Shown piece by piece: positions 1 through 13,089 of a DNA stretch of 64,000 bases; position 1 is the first letter of the stretch, and every line of letters starts with the position of its first letter. The stretch covers positions 1,488,001-1,552,000 of the forward strand of contig VWZX01010527.1 in the NCBI GenBank assembly GCA_013399015.1. Reading direction: 5' to 3'. The notes beneath the pieces are model-generated. The model did not search any database. It was given only the letters and a program-made list of their open reading frames with translations, and was not told the origin of the DNA. The position numbers and the translations under genes are program-made. The DNA is from Galbula dea (taxonomy: Eukaryota > Chordata > Aves > Piciformes > Galbulidae).

Positions 1-1751
1 TCAGTTGCAAGAGAATATTATTGGGAGTGGAAAAGTAGGAAAATCAGCCTCTTTTTTGTAACACAGATACAAATAGCAGAGGGGGAAGAAGGGCATCTCA
101 AAACCTTGAAAGATGTGAAGCTTGATTTTCAAATGTGGACTAGTAGGATCTTCAAATACTGCAAAGGGACCTAATGTGCCTACATTCTTTTGAAAATCCT
201 CTCTCTCTGCTACTAGGATTCTTAGCACCTTTTTTTTCCCCTCAAAGATTAATCTTGTGAATGGCATTTAAGTAAACTTGAGTCATCTGTTGTTCTCTGA
301 TTTTTGGATCTCAGATTATAAACAGATGGACACCAAAAGTGAATGAGTTACCAAGGCTTACCACATTACCACTCCCTTGTTTTATCTGACAATGTACACC
401 ACTAAAGTAAAACATTTTGGCTAACTAAGAAGGAGTTGCAAAACAACACGTTTTACTCAGCATTGTAGTGAGATAGGAGGATTCACATAGTCTGTTAATA
501 AAGCCAGCTGGTGAACAGCAGATTGCTTTGCTTCAGTAACTATTGGTTGAGGTCCACCAGGACAGCTGATGAATACTGGGTGAAAAACATTTTTGTCTTA
601 CTAAGTAACAGAGACTAGGCCACTCCTGTGCATGGATAACTAAAGCATTTTTCCACTTTCACTGACTTCAGCATTTAGCAGCTGAAAATCAGAAGAGTTC
701 CTTTAACAGCAATGTTTGCATGCCAACTGATGATGCTTCTGCCACAGTGAATGGAGTCAGAAGTTTAAGTAGACAACACAGAAAAGAATTGAAGTAATTG
801 CAGTTTTTTAATCACTGGTATTACTTTATAAAGAAACATGCTGGCATGTTTCCTCCTGCCTCTGCATAGATTAGAGCTTGTACAGTCACTCTCAAAAACA
901 TATAAAATGTAAGGAAAATGTGTAATTAATCATAACCCAACTAAAAGAAGCCTATTAAGTTGGTATTTACCTTTAACATCAAATAGCTAAGTAAAAGGGC
1001 AAAGAGAACAGCTGAATAACATCTATTTCCCATTCATTTCAGGCTATAAACCTTATGCTGATGAATAATGTTGGCTCAACTTTTCAGATGGTAGAAGCTC
1101 TCCATTTTTCCATAAAAATGTAGAGCTGACCTAGCATTAGTGGAAGGGGTATCCAAGAAGAATAGTGTAGAGACCACGCTGGTATTCCCTCTCCTGCACT
1201 ACCTGGCAGCAGTACCGGGGAATGCCCAGATCTAGCAACTGGAAGGAGAAGTCAGTGGAGTGCAGGAATGGAGACAGAAGGCCTGCAAACACTTTGGAAG
1301 GTGCAGTATATTGAACAGGGCTGGTAAAGTGCTGTTTTGGATGTCCCAGACCCCATCTTCCCAAGTTTATAGATGACTACATGCTAAATGGAAAGTGTTC
1401 AGAAAGATTCCTTCTTTCAAGAGCTCCACAACTGATGTGCCAGCATCTATTCAGTAAAAGTCCAGACTAACACTTCACAACTTTCAACAACCACATGAAC
1501 CACAGGGAGAGTGTGATAATTAGGCACACTCGCTGAAGTACTGCTTTTGACGCTGGAAGTTAATATAGTCTCCTCTAATTTATCTAATATCCTCAATCCT
1601 TGGTATTCCTGGTCAGAACATCCCACAAGATGTTCCAGTGTGGCCAAGAGTCCTAACAGTATTACTTTAGGACACAGCATGACTGTCAGTTGACATTAAA
1701 CTGGAGTATTTTCACTTCACATGTGTTTTCAAATAGAAAAAGGAAAATAGA

Positions 1752-2010
1752 GTCATAGAATGCCAGGTTGGAAGGGACCTCAAGGATCATCTGGTCCAAC
1801 CTTTCTTAGCAAAGCTATTTTTACAGCAGAGACCAAAACCGAACACAGCATTGCAAGTGTAGCACTGAGTGGGATAATGACTTGTTTATCTGTGCTGGTG
1901 CCATCCTTGTTGATGCAACACAGCAACCTGTTGGCTTTCTTTGCTGCAGCAGCACACTGCTCACTCAGATTGAGCTACTTGCCATCACTGCTGACTTATG
2001 TTGGTCTTTA
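1752..2010 (-). repeat. CR1 LINE fragment
   Basis: Reads TCATAGAATG, then GGTTGGAAGGGACCT and ATCATCTGGTCCAACC, the inverted 3' end of avian CR1. It then jumps to the internal CR1 segment (ACCAAAACCGAACACAG...CTTTGCTGCAGC), so the middle appears deleted. An old, degraded copy. Confidence 0.85.
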
Positions 2011-2964
2011 CATGGATCTTCGTGGCACAAATACCATAGGAAGGAAGTTTGGCTTATCGTTAAGATAAGTGAACTAGCTCTTAAAACTGCATGAGCACAA
2101 CTGTCACACTCCAGTACAACATGAAGCAAGTTGTTTAAACTCCAACTACTTGAATATCAGTACTGCAAGGATGTCATTTCTTCTCACCTGTCTCCAGTCT
2201 ATAACACCTATCAAGTCTTTAAAGTCTTCAGAGAGTTTGTCTTTACTAACATATGGATCCTTACGCATGCATAGACATCTAGCTCAGCAGTCATGTACGG
2301 AAAGAACATCCCACAAGGTCTTTCAGTGTTTCAATGTGGCATGCTGGTACTTTGGAAGTTTTTTATTTGTGGACCTCAAGCTTCAGCAATTCAGCAATGC
2401 AAAGCTTACATCAAGGACTCTTCTCTGCCCAGCCTCAGGCAACACAGCAGATAGAGACTCAGACAGCTAGGTGATGATTTAGTGCTCTTATTCCTGAACT
2501 GTCTTTCCTCATGCCTCTTGGTTTACATCACACTTCCAACACAGAAGCCATGATTAATACTCAGTAACAACAAATCCCTCTCTAATTAATTTATGCAAAA
2601 GGAATGACAACACATGATGAAAACCACATTCCAGAAGATGCAATGCTCTACTAAGAAGCTGGCAAGCTCCCATACATATTATGATAACCCTGACTAGGCA
2701 TATTTTTTCATCTCTTCCTTACTGACTCTCTTCCACAAGCCCTGTTGGGACTCCAATTTCAACTCCCATCTCAGAGTATGCTTTTCCCAGAAGTCTCTCA
2801 ACTACACAGCCAAAGCCAGTTTCACTCCCCAGATGGACACTGTGTTTTTGGGACAAAATTCAACCAGTTGTGGAGTAAAATCCAATGTGCCTCTGTAGCT
2901 ACTCAACAATATTTAGTCTCAAGGAGCTTTCACTCACCCTCAAGCATTCCTTCAAATCTATGAA

Positions 2965-3074
2965 GTTGTGTAGTCCTGAGCAACCTACTCTAGCTGTCCA
3001 CAGGGTGAGCAGGAGGATTGGACTAGGCAATTTTCAGAGGTCTCTTCCAACCTCAATTATTCCATGATTCTGTA
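2965..3074 (+). repeat. CR1 LINE 3' fragment
   Basis: Sense-strand CR1 tail: GAGCAACCT, GGATTGGACTAGGCAA, TTTTCAGAGGTCTCTTCCAACCT and terminal ATTCCATGATTCTG. Truncated at its 5' side, as usual for CR1. Confidence 0.85.
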
Positions 3075-6000
3075 AAAATATTTGTTAGCAGCTACACCTT
3101 TTAAAGGACATCACCAAAAGCAAGGCAACGCAGGCTTAGTAAACACATTAAATGCACAACTGTTTACAGGCAGAGAACAGTCCTGAATCTGTGGAAATTT
3201 GTCGAAGATTGTGGCTAGAGAGCAAAAATACTCATCATAATACACTTCAGGACTCTGTGCATAATTCTAGGTGTCTTTCCCAATCTCCCTGGAGAGTTCA
3301 TTCAAAATAAATGACATGCAGGTAACAATCCATTTTTCCCCACTAGACAGGCTACAGGCAACGCTAACAGCATCTGTTTAGTCCATCACATTCTTACAAC
3401 CATATCTTTTCTATGGAGAGCCTGTCTTCATTGAAATTCTTCTTCATGCTTGGATTCAAATTTTACACCAAATCTAGCTCACCAAGTATTGATTTCTCTG
3501 ATTGCATGGAAACCATGTTTCCAAACTTTTCTAAAGGAATCAAGAGGCATACAGCTTCCACAAACCAGATCCAAACTGCAGTCATTCATAAAAGAACCCT
3601 GAGTAAGTCTCCAAGTAAGCAGGAAAGTCCTGTGTTTTGAAGTACTGTAAGCCAGCACTCTGACCACTTGGCTTTTCTTTCTTCAGCTTACAGAAGCACA
3701 ATATTTTCTTATTTTCATTCTTCCAAAAGCATTACCAACATGAAAAGATGACTGACAACTGCACATTGCCTGTTGTGAATAAATAATGACAAAGGCTTCA
3801 TAGCATGGCAGCTAATGCTTGTAACACAAACACTTCCTCCTACTGAAACTCCAGACCTATGAATGTGTTCTCCAGCAGCTCAAAAAGGGCACACAGCTCT
3901 ATCAGCCTAACTGCAAAACTAGATTAAAAAAATCTTCAGCTTATGACATAGGTTTTGTTTTGCAGCAAAAGGTCACAGGCTCTCTTTCAATAATGACCAG
4001 AAAGTCTGAACAATCATGGTGGGTGATATAAATGAGAAGCATGAAACACAAAGTGCAGAGCATTTGCTCTGCAGCTCGCTAAGTCACGCTAACATAACGC
4101 AATTTACTGCCATGCTAAGTTACATGAAAATTTAAAGGACACCATATACCATTCCAGGGAGCCTCAGTGTCAAAAACTGAACAAGCATGTTATGTTTTGG
4201 TTCTCTAGCATCTAAATAATGCTTTCATGCATCCCAGATTTCACGTGTAGCAATATGAAAGCAATTTAAGAGAGACAGTATTACAGAAGCAAGCACTAAA
4301 CTGAAGCACTATATTCCAATTTTTACAGCTACCTAAAGAATAAACACAAAATCATTCTGCAGCAAATTGTCATATATGTCACTGTTCCACCTCACTGCTA
4401 GTACTAGACATCATTCAGTAGTAGCATAGCACTGTGTCACCAAACCACCAATAATATTTGCTATTTATTGATGGCACCTTAATTCATGTTTATACACAAG
4501 TTCTCCTCTCCAAGAGAGAAAGCATACTCCATTCAAGACACATTTAAGCTGCTTTTTCTTTTTGTCTTTGAAGATATGCATAGGTCTTCTGATTAGTTAG
4601 GACATAACACTTCCTCCAGTGTGTCTACAGCACAAACAATAGTAGAAAATTGAGACAGCAGTGCTCTGCAACCAGATCAGGTCCTCAGAGCAGGCTAATT
4701 TTCAGAGCCTGACAATCAGTCTAGGGTAACCTAGCCCACAAAAAAGCTTTTTCAAAGCCAGATGGATAAATTCTGTGACATCTCCTGTCTGCTACTGATG
4801 TCTTCCTTGATGCTCAGATGAAACTGAGCATAAGTTGAACCTTGCAAGTCTGTAAACAGGCACTGGATCCTCCCAGGTAGAGATCACTACTTTCCACTTC
4901 ACTCCTGATCTCTCTAGAAGCATGACATTTGCATCTGTTTCAGTAATACCCAACATAAGCACAGTGTGAGTAAACTTCCCTGAGGTCAAGTGTCTCAACA
5001 TTGACATTTCTGTGAAGTTTCTTCCACATTTATGACTTACTCCTCCGAGGAAATTCACATTCCTCTGAGCCCAGTGTCCTCACAGGATGGATGATACCAT
5101 TTAGGAACAGAATATCCTACCAGAAAAAGTGATGTTTTACAGAAGCAGTACTTTTCAATAAGCCAATGATCACTTTATGTTTTAAAACTAGGAAGACTAA
5201 GTGCTTCCTTAATCACAGTGGCAGCTATTATGACTGCAAATATGAATCCTTTCTTTCTCCCTTCAGATAGATGCCAAGTGCAATTTCAACACTCCTGAGC
5301 AAATACATTCAGATCCTTAATATATCAAGGCTTTAGGGAGGAATCCAAATTTAAACTTCAAGGCCACAGAGGCTTAGGCAACTCAGAATCTGTCCTATGA
5401 GAGCAGGTGGGAGGACAGTTGCAGATTTAATTTTAGGGAAACATTTCTCTCTCCTTTGTCTCTCTCTTTCTCTCCCCCCCAACCTCCTTCTCCCAAGAAA
5501 ACAAACATTTTTTCATTCCTAGATCACATTGGAAGCTAATTCCCTCATCTCCTTTGAAATAACTGACTAGCTTATTCCTCATCTGCAGCTTCCTAAAGTG
5601 AGCCCTAGACTGAAGTGCTGTTCTCATCAGCCCACCCAGCAATTACTGGGAGACAAAAAGCACCCTGCAAAAAGTGTGACAGAATAAAATCATTCCACAG
5701 TGATTTATTAGGCATGCAGCCATTAATGACTTTGCAAGTGTAGAAAGCAAGATGGAGGGGCAGAGCCCGAGCCAACACTAGCTGTCAGAACATCGTTGTC
5801 ATCTATTGGGTTAGAAATATTTAAGCCATCTGATGTTTCAGCCTGGAATCCTGACATAACAACAGGCCTGGAAACAGCAATAACTTTGCACACTGAGTCT
5901 GTTCAAAATCACAGAGACTGTCAAAGAAATGGGAGAAAGTGTGCAAGGATGTTTGTGTGATATTGAAAATAAAGGATCACAATCTCCACAAGCACCCTTC

Positions 6001-6806
6001 TAGTGCATCAACTCTGCTGTCAGGGCTGTAGTACCAGAGACAACAGTCACTTCACTGGACTGAAAGTTGTTTTCATATTCATTTGCAGATGTTATTTTTG
6101 TCCTTGTTGTGAAAAAATCTCTTTGTTCTTCTGCATAAAAAGTCACCTGTGATGTACCTGGGAAAAATCCAAGGAAGTGCCAAGGTTCTTCAATTTCCAC
6201 CTGCTGAAAGCAGTAGGTGCTTGGCACATGCCATGGTGAAGCTCTTGAGACAGGTTCTGCTCTCAGTTGTGCTAGGGTAAATACAACATAACTTTATTGG
6301 CACTGACTGAATTATCCCAGATGAAATTCAAAGTAAGCAAAAGAAGAATCTCTTTTTTCTTTTTTTTTAGCAACATGGGGTTAGAATGGTAGCGTTAACA
6401 TTAGAACAGATCAACTTTGCAAGATGACAAAAGAACATACTGATCTCACTGCTGTGAGCTCCTACTCAGCAGACAATTGTGTCCCATCTTTGAATAGCTT
6501 TTAAAAAGCTCAAAGCAGTGCACAAGCATTAACTTCTAATGGCTTATGAAGGAATTTTATATTGCTAATGTCTTCATATTATAGATGTAATGCATCTAGA
6601 GAGCAAAGGTACCTCTTCAAATCTGTAGCAGCTTCTAAAGATATTTGGGCCAGAAATTTCCATTCAGGCATCTCTAATTTCAAGACTTCAGAACATGCTG
6701 CTGGGAAAGACGAGAGACTGATACAACCTCTACCTTACAAAGGCTCCTGCAGTTATCTTAATGCTTTATCTAAACTACTGGTTTGTTAGTCAGTTGTATA
6801 TTTGCA

Positions 6807-6835
6807 AAGAAAACAACAAACAAACAAAACAAACA
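6807..6835. repeat. (AAAC)n-like simple repeat
   Basis: AAACAAACAAAACAAAC run, slightly interrupted. Confidence 0.8.
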
Positions 6836-8184
6836 GTCGTTCAATCAGCCCAGCAATTTAGCAAACAGTTCCCTGCCATGCTAACAGAATACAGTGGCCC
6901 CCATTTTACTCTTGGCTACTGAAAGACAAGTTGAGAGCCTCTAGGAAACCCAACTGGCAGGAATTTAGTGGTCTACCACTATTCCCAGAGCAAGGGTTGG
7001 GCATCACCTACTTGTGCTGAAGGAGACTAAGCACAGAAAGAAGGTGAAAATAGAATGTTTCCAGACTTTTTCTATCATGTCTTGCTCTTGCTTGAAAAAG
7101 ATGCACCTGAGAAATGCCCTGGAGTGTTGCAAGACACAAAACAAGCCTTCTTAAATTGATCCATTTTTTCACCCTGTCACAGGCAATCCCAACAAATAAA
7201 AACATATGAGAGACAGAAGAAAAGCATACAACTTTCTTTTCAGACATGCCTATTATTCCACAATTCTCTAACCTAACTGTACCATATTTTGCATTACTCA
7301 CTTTTTTTATGCACAATATTTTTTGTTACTTCTTCAGTCAGCATTTCTACATGACTTATACATATGTTTTAAGATAGCCTGCATCACAACAGTACCTTTC
7401 TGTTCCACTGCTTTCTCTTTCAGAACTGACTCCTTTCTCCTCTCCTACTCAGACCTTGTTAGTCCTTCTCTCGTTTCTAATTTGAAAATCTCAATGAGCA
7501 GGAATTACATGTCTCAGCAATAAACATGATCTCACAGCAACACAAAGAAGAGGATGAACAAAATAAAAATTACTGTCTGGTGAAAGCTCCCTTGACAACT
7601 CCAGCTACACTGACAGGGCCACTGAAATAATAGGACTGATGCTTCAAAACAACAGCCAAGAAAACCTTGTGAAAGAGGAAAAAAAACAGCCTAAATGGAT
7701 CTTTTCAAATGTAGATTCCACTGTCAAATCAACAGAATGAGAAAAATGTTCTTTCTTACAGCAGAGTCATTTTTTAAGTCTACCAGATAACAGAAAAACA
7801 CCAGTGTGAGTACAACCTGAAAGCTCCAGGGCCCAATAGTCCATTTTAGGAATGCTAGAATGATGCAGAATGGAACAGAAGGATCATATTTGGGGGACAG
7901 AGAGGAGGCATGGAAGGTGTTATCTTATTATCAAAGTTTTAATTGCTTCAAACTAGGTGAACAATAAAACTCATGTCAACTTCAGTGCATTTGCAGGCTT
8001 GTGTCTGAACAACTACTACTACCTAGGTGACAAACTGCATAGCAAAGAAGGCAAGAGATTAATGAACACGAAAAATTATGGGCTACTACTAGTGATTTAC
8101 CATCCAAGATAGAACTAAGGCAATACTCATGAAGAAAGGTTGTCTACAGGCTTAGGGAGGCAAGCAGGAAAAAGCATTAGCCTT

Positions 8185-8268
8185 CCTCTGCCAATAATGC
8201 CTAGTTACTTAGGCCATTTTCCCACCTTAGCTTCACAATCATAAAATGGGAAAACTGCAGTAAGTACT
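8185..8268 (+). repeat. MIR-like SINE relic
   Basis: Order and spacing resemble the 3' half of the MIR core: GTTACTTAGG, then CACCTTAGCTTCACAATC and ATAAAATGGGAAAAC, compared with the usual cacttaacc...cctcagtttcctcatctgtaaaatggg. Highly diverged, so the call is tentative. Confidence 0.45.
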
Positions 8269-9910
8269 GGTGTGGTCAGAAATATCTGGTGGTCAGAAGG
8301 TATTTCAGAAGCACCAGATGGATGCTGTAAAATCCTGCAGCAACTGCAGCATCTCCCAAACTATCTGTGGGTATTCAGCAGGCAGAAAATGAAGCTTCTT
8401 GGAGCAGAGGTGGAGATCCAGTCGCACAGAAATTCCTGGCTAGACTGAGTCAGAGGTGGGAGGGCTATGGAAGGAGGTGGCAGAGACAATGCAGCAGACA
8501 GGGTGAAAAGGAATAAGCTCCACAGGGTGAGTGGTGCTTAAGTGAGGTACGTTTTATTTTCTTGGTATTTTACATCCCTATTGTGAAGTATTACTGGTAA
8601 CACAGAAAAGATTATTGCCTAAAAACTCCAGTCACAAATGCACAGGCAACACCCATGCTAGCAGAAACAGACCCTTTTCTCCCAGTACTGAATGCACTCA
8701 AAGCTCCAGAAATTTGGCTTAGGCTCTTGGGCTTGCACTCCTCTCCAGAGAAAAATGAAATCTGCAGAAGAGGCATTTATTTCTCCTCCTTTTTATTCCA
8801 CATATTCAAGACACCTAATAAATTTGCTTTGATTTCTTATTCTTCCCCTAAAACAATGGAAAAACCTCGAACCAGAATATCTCTTTGCTCCCTGGTGGCC
8901 TGACAGAGCCTTATGTGGGACTGCTTCACGCTTCGATACAGCAAGATGAAAAAAACCATCCAAAAACATACAACAAAACAGATTGCACAGAAGGTACAGG
9001 GACTCTGCCATTTCTTGCCAGAAGCACTGAAACCAAAACCACAGTGGTACTGAGAATAAAAACCTAAATAGTTACACAGATAACAAGAACATCCTTATAG
9101 TAAAGAAAAACAATAATCAAAGTTTTGAAAGGCATGCAAACTCTTAAGACAGAGCCAGCCAGCCTTTTAGCACTCACTGGGAATAGGAAGACACTTTTGG
9201 TCTGAGGTTACTCTGTATCAATATATTATGCTTTCTTGCATGTTTCTTTATAGTGTCAGTATAGAAAACAAAACAGTCAGGAAACAGACGAAGTGGCTCA
9301 CTAGTCTGCTCCACCATGACAACGCAACTGTCCCTGCTCTTTCGGCAATAAACAGACTGCTTGCGTTCAAATCTGAGCGAGCTCTGGGTTCCCCAGCCCT
9401 AGGAAATTCAGATGTGGATTAGTGTTGAGAGAGGGATGAGTCAGATTAAACGCTCTGATTCAGCCACACGGCACGGACAGTGCCCGGAGCCAAACCTGGG
9501 GGGACGTTGAGACCAGCATTTGGGGGGGGGAGAACAGACCTCTCGCTAAACCGCACTGCGAGTCTGCGTGTAAACTGGATGAGCCATACCTAACCATACT
9601 CACAGCCCAGGGCAGGGGAGCAGTGGTGCAGCCGGGGTTACCCTCGCTCCTCCGTGCCAGACACTGCACGCTGAGGTCCCAGCAGTGCACAGGAAGCAGA
9701 GACCGGGGGAGACCCCATGCTCCCACCCAGTCTAGATGTGGAGGACTTGCCTGTTGCATGGGCTGCACGCACCAGCCCAGCATCCTCCGAGCTCAGCGGC
9801 AGGAAACACCTCTCCCTGCCTTTCGCTGCACTACATGTCAGAGAAAAACATGCCTCACTGCCCAAGCCACGCCAGCTGCCTAAAGGGAGGAAGAGTAAGG
9901 AGCCACTTAC

Positions 9911-10009
9911 GGGGATGTGCACTCGCAACATGAGTTTCTTCTGGCTGGAGCTTTTCCTGCTGCTGTTGCTGGAGACTTCTTTCTTCTTATCCATGGCAGT
10001 GCTTCCCAT
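9911..10009 (-). CDS. PRKAG2: PRKAG2 coding exon 1 (AMPK gamma-2 N-terminus), partial gene
   Basis: First coding exon of the regulatory gamma-2 subunit of AMP-activated protein kinase, the subunit family that senses AMP/ADP/ATP through four CBS motifs. This exon holds only the first 33 residues of the long isoform, upstream of the CBS region. The minus strand reads MGSTAMDKKKEVSS, then a Ser/Lys-rich stretch ending LRVHIP. This closely matches the known long-isoform N-terminus (MGSAVMD..., ...LRVHIP). The start ATG (10007-10009) has G at -3 and G at +4, a strong Kozak context; a second in-frame ATG is five codons on. The exon ends in a phase-0 donor, CCC|GTAAGT, at 9911/9910. The open frame continues past this donor with no resemblance to gamma-2, which supports the splice. 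All later exons lie off the left edge. Vertebrate synteny, with PRKAG2 divergent from GALNT11, agrees with the call. Confidence 0.9.
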
Positions 10010-10389
10010 CCCTTCACTCGGGCGTGTTGTTGGGAGACGAATCTGAAGAGGGAGATTCCTCTCTCCCCACAGACCCACTCCAGGGTCCTTATTTTCTNGG
10101 GGAGAGAGGGGGATGGGAGAAGCAGGGAAGGGGAGGAGTTTCTCCAGCCTTTAATCCCAGCAGCAAGGTGTCAGGGGGGTTCTTCTCAAGTGCATGAGAT
10201 GCCCTTACATACGCAGCTCGTTCTCTCACTCTTTCCGCCCTTTCAAAAGTATCCGGAGCATCCTGGGGGGTGAGAAACTTTCCTTCCCCTCGCCTAGCTC
10301 AGCCGCACTCTTCCCAAAAGACAGGGGGAAGAAATAACAAACCGACAAACTAAAAACAAAACAACATCCAAACGCCACAGAAAACCGAA

Positions 10390-11130
10390 AACGGGAAGGC
10401 GCTCAGGCGAGGAGCCTAGCAGACCGGCGGTCGCGGGTGGCCGGACCGGACCCGGCCGGGCCGGGGAAGGAGCGCGGCTGTCCCGCAGGGTACGGCTACG
10501 CGCCCCGCGGAGAGCTCGGCGGGGAAGCGCTGCTCAGCGGAGCGCCGCGGGGAGCTCCGCCGGGGCAGGAGGAGGTGCCCGGGCGCTGCCGAGAGCCACA
10601 GACGGCTCGTCAGGAAGTGCAAAACGAGCACAACGCAACTTTCCTCCACGGCGATGAGCAGCTTTCCGCGGGTGCGGGGCGCGCCCCAGCCCGTCGCTTT
10701 CCCCGGATCCCGCTCGTCCCGGGCCACCCTGCCAGGTCCTCGGCGGGGAGGAGGGAGAGGAGCTGGGGCTGCGCCTCATCCCCCGGGCTGCTGGAGCGCC
10801 GAACGGGAGAACAGGCTGGGTTTCAGCTTGCCAAAAACGCACAAAGGCGACGCGGTTCTTTCCCCTCCCGAGCTCACAGGCTGATTCCCCACCTCCCTTT
10901 CCCCAAGACTTCTCCCGGCCGTGCCCTAAGGAAGGGTTATTCCCCCTGGAGGCAGCCTTTTCCCACCCCTCGGTCCCCGTAGCGCTCCCGGGCCAGCAGC
11001 AGCCTTGCGCAACCCTGCACAGCCCAGCCAGGCTCCGCACACCCCAGAGGACGGCAACGGGCACGGAGAGCAGCCCGGAGCCCCGACCAGGCTCGCTCCC
11101 ACCAGACAATGCCACGGGCTGCCCTCCCCT
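10390..11130 (-). promoter_or_regulatory. PRKAG2: CpG island, PRKAG2 promoter and 5' UTR region
   Basis: A sharp rise in G+C and CpG density begins about 400 bases upstream of the PRKAG2 start codon and fades near 11130. The densest part is 10400-10760, which has many CG dinucleotides and a GGCGCGCC site near 10678. Its position directly 5' of a minus-strand first coding exon makes it the expected TATA-less promoter and 5' UTR. The exact start site cannot be read from sequence. The long open frames here on both strands (up to about 190 codons) follow from GC-rich DNA lacking stops and are not called as genes. One unresolved base lies at 10098, between island and exon. Confidence 0.8.
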
Positions 11131-12784
11131 TGCCGCCAGAGAACATGCGCCAAACCCAACAAGGCCCTAATCCGCTCCTAAACCTAGACTTTTCTGCTCC
11201 CTCCCTCCAAAAAGCCTTCGAAGCAAAACGCGAATTCATCTAAGCAAAAGAAGCAAGTCACACCCCACGGGCAAACGATTTTGGAGTTAAAGTACCAGAA
11301 GGTGAAAGCTGCCAGAATCCTCCCCACCTGTGACTGCACAGGTTGCTGGCGTTTGGGAGAGCCGTGCCTTGCAGCTTTAAAGCAAAACAATGTCAATGCC
11401 ACCCCTGCGGCCAGGCAGGCTTTCAGGGCTGAGAGTTTTGGACAGAAGAGAGAGAGAGATGTCTTTTCCTTAAAACAGTAAGTGGTTTTTGTAGAATCAG
11501 GTCATAAGTAAGCAGATTCTTGGCTGTTCTTTGACAAAAATCTCAGGTGGGATAAAAGCTACCATATATATAAACCATTCCCTTATTTATGCAGAATTGT
11601 TTCCTACAATATTATAATTTCTTTTTCACATTTAGTATTTTAAATATAAAGTAATTCTTCCTGTAGATTATTTATATGAATAATGGTGGATAATATAAAG
11701 TAAGTTTCAGGGAGTAAGATAAAGGCAGTGTGACCAAACTCTCAAATCTAAAAAACTCCCTCAGATCACCATTCCTCCCAGCATAATACTGCCTTAAGCA
11801 TATTTATAACTTTAATATCACTACAATGTGAGGCTATTCTTATTTTTCTCCTTTTATCCTCTAAGATTCCAAATATGACCTTTGATCCCTTAGTCATATT
11901 TTTAAAATTTTCATCCCAGCTCTGAGGATTAGAGACACATTTAGGGGAAAAAAAAACCAACCCAACCAAATGAAAAAAAAAGCAGCCAAAATCCTCCCTG
12001 CAGCTGCTGGTGGACTTCAGAAGCTTGAGTCTCCTTAAAAGTGTTAATAGCAGCCTGCTATACAATAAAGGAACCACTGATAGTAACTGATAGCAACTGA
12101 GCACTGAAGTGCTCCCCATTACCAAGCCATACCTGTAACTCAGCACAAGTAGACCATGCATTTTGGCCTATACCCTGTCACAGGACTTGCCTTAGTTATT
12201 CCTTAAATACAGGTTCCATGATAAATTCCTAGTGTACTAAGTTTATAAAATAGCCATAAAGTTTTGCTTCAACCCTTGGCTGTACCAATTGCAGTTGCCT
12301 TAAGTAAAGTAATACGCCACCAGCTAACTGTTGTGCTGCAATTTCACATGCAATAAGTACAGATTATTTTAAGACTTTAAGTGAAAAAGTGTGTCTCAAA
12401 GAAGTGGTGCATGGGGAGAATAATGTGAGTTGCTGATGGTTTTTAAATCTTTACTAAAACCAGCAATTTTGCTGATCCAAACTTTAGAAGTTTGTTGTCA
12501 TCATCAAGTGTTTATATATTTTATTACAGAAAAAAACTATCAATGAAAGTAACTATTGTTCTATTAATAAAGTCTGTGTTATACCAGGGTAAATACTGTA
12601 ATTTCTCAGACCAACCACAATATTTCTTAGGTGTATATATATATGTATTCTTACTTAGGACTCTCAAATATTTTTTAAATGTTTCCAGAAAACCCTTGAA
12701 AAACAATATATTTTGAAATCTGGATGCCCAAGAACTTACTGTTTCTGATCTCTGGTATCCCAGCACCTATTATGCTTCATCACA

Positions 12785-12960
12785 GCTATTTTTCTCTTCA
12801 GTTTCTTCTTCTGCTACCCTTTGTCCACACTGGTCTCTGCAGTTGCTCTTCTGCCTTCTCTTCACTCTCTGCTTCATGTTCTACCTCTTGTTCTCGTCCT
12901 TCCTTTTTTGTTCTCCATCTTTCACTGTTCTCCAGTTTGCTGCTCACTTTCCTGAGCATG
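12785..12960 (+). repeat. Pyrimidine-rich tract
   Basis: About 175 bases strongly biased to C and T (CTTC, TTCT and CTCT units) with few purines. Either a degenerate low-complexity repeat or a purine-rich message on the other strand. Open frames here are composition artefacts rich in Ser/Leu or Glu/Lys. Confidence 0.65.
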
Positions 12961-13089
12961 CATGAATTTGATTGTTCCATTTCTGTTCAGCACATTTATT
13001 AGATTGAATTTGACCCTGCTGCATATGGCTCCTTAACTTAATCAACAGTACAATGTAATTAGCACAATGCAGTATCAGGATGCAGCAGC

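Larger units (their letters stand above)
1..9910 (-). other. PRKAG2: PRKAG2 intron 1 (partial)
   Basis: Everything left of the exon 1 donor should be the 3'-ward part of PRKAG2 intron 1, which is very long in other vertebrates. The sequence is AT-rich and stop-rich on both strands. I found no second PRKAG2 exon: nothing resembles the Ser/Pro-rich linker or the CBS motifs. Recognisable contents are two CR1 fragments (1752-2010 and 2965-3074), one MIR-like relic (8185-8268) and an (AAAC)n-like tract (6807-6835). The rest shows no feature I can name. Short open frames, for example 6000-6227 on the minus strand, have no family resemblance. Confidence 0.75.

Noticed and set aside
6000..6227. 75-codon minus-strand open frame in PRKAG2 intron 1
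   Set aside because: Less biased in composition than most, but no family resemblance and no convincing splice sites placing it as a PRKAG2 exon.
9638..9910. Continuation of the PRKAG2 exon 1 frame past the donor
   Set aside because: A consensus donor (GTAAGT) sits exactly where gamma-2 similarity stops; the following residues are unrelated, so this is intron read-through.
10437..11239. Several open frames of 70-193 codons on both strands over the PRKAG2 CpG island
   Set aside because: GC-rich DNA lacks stop codons by composition. The frames overlap on both strands, show no family motifs and are Arg/Gly/Ala/Pro-rich.
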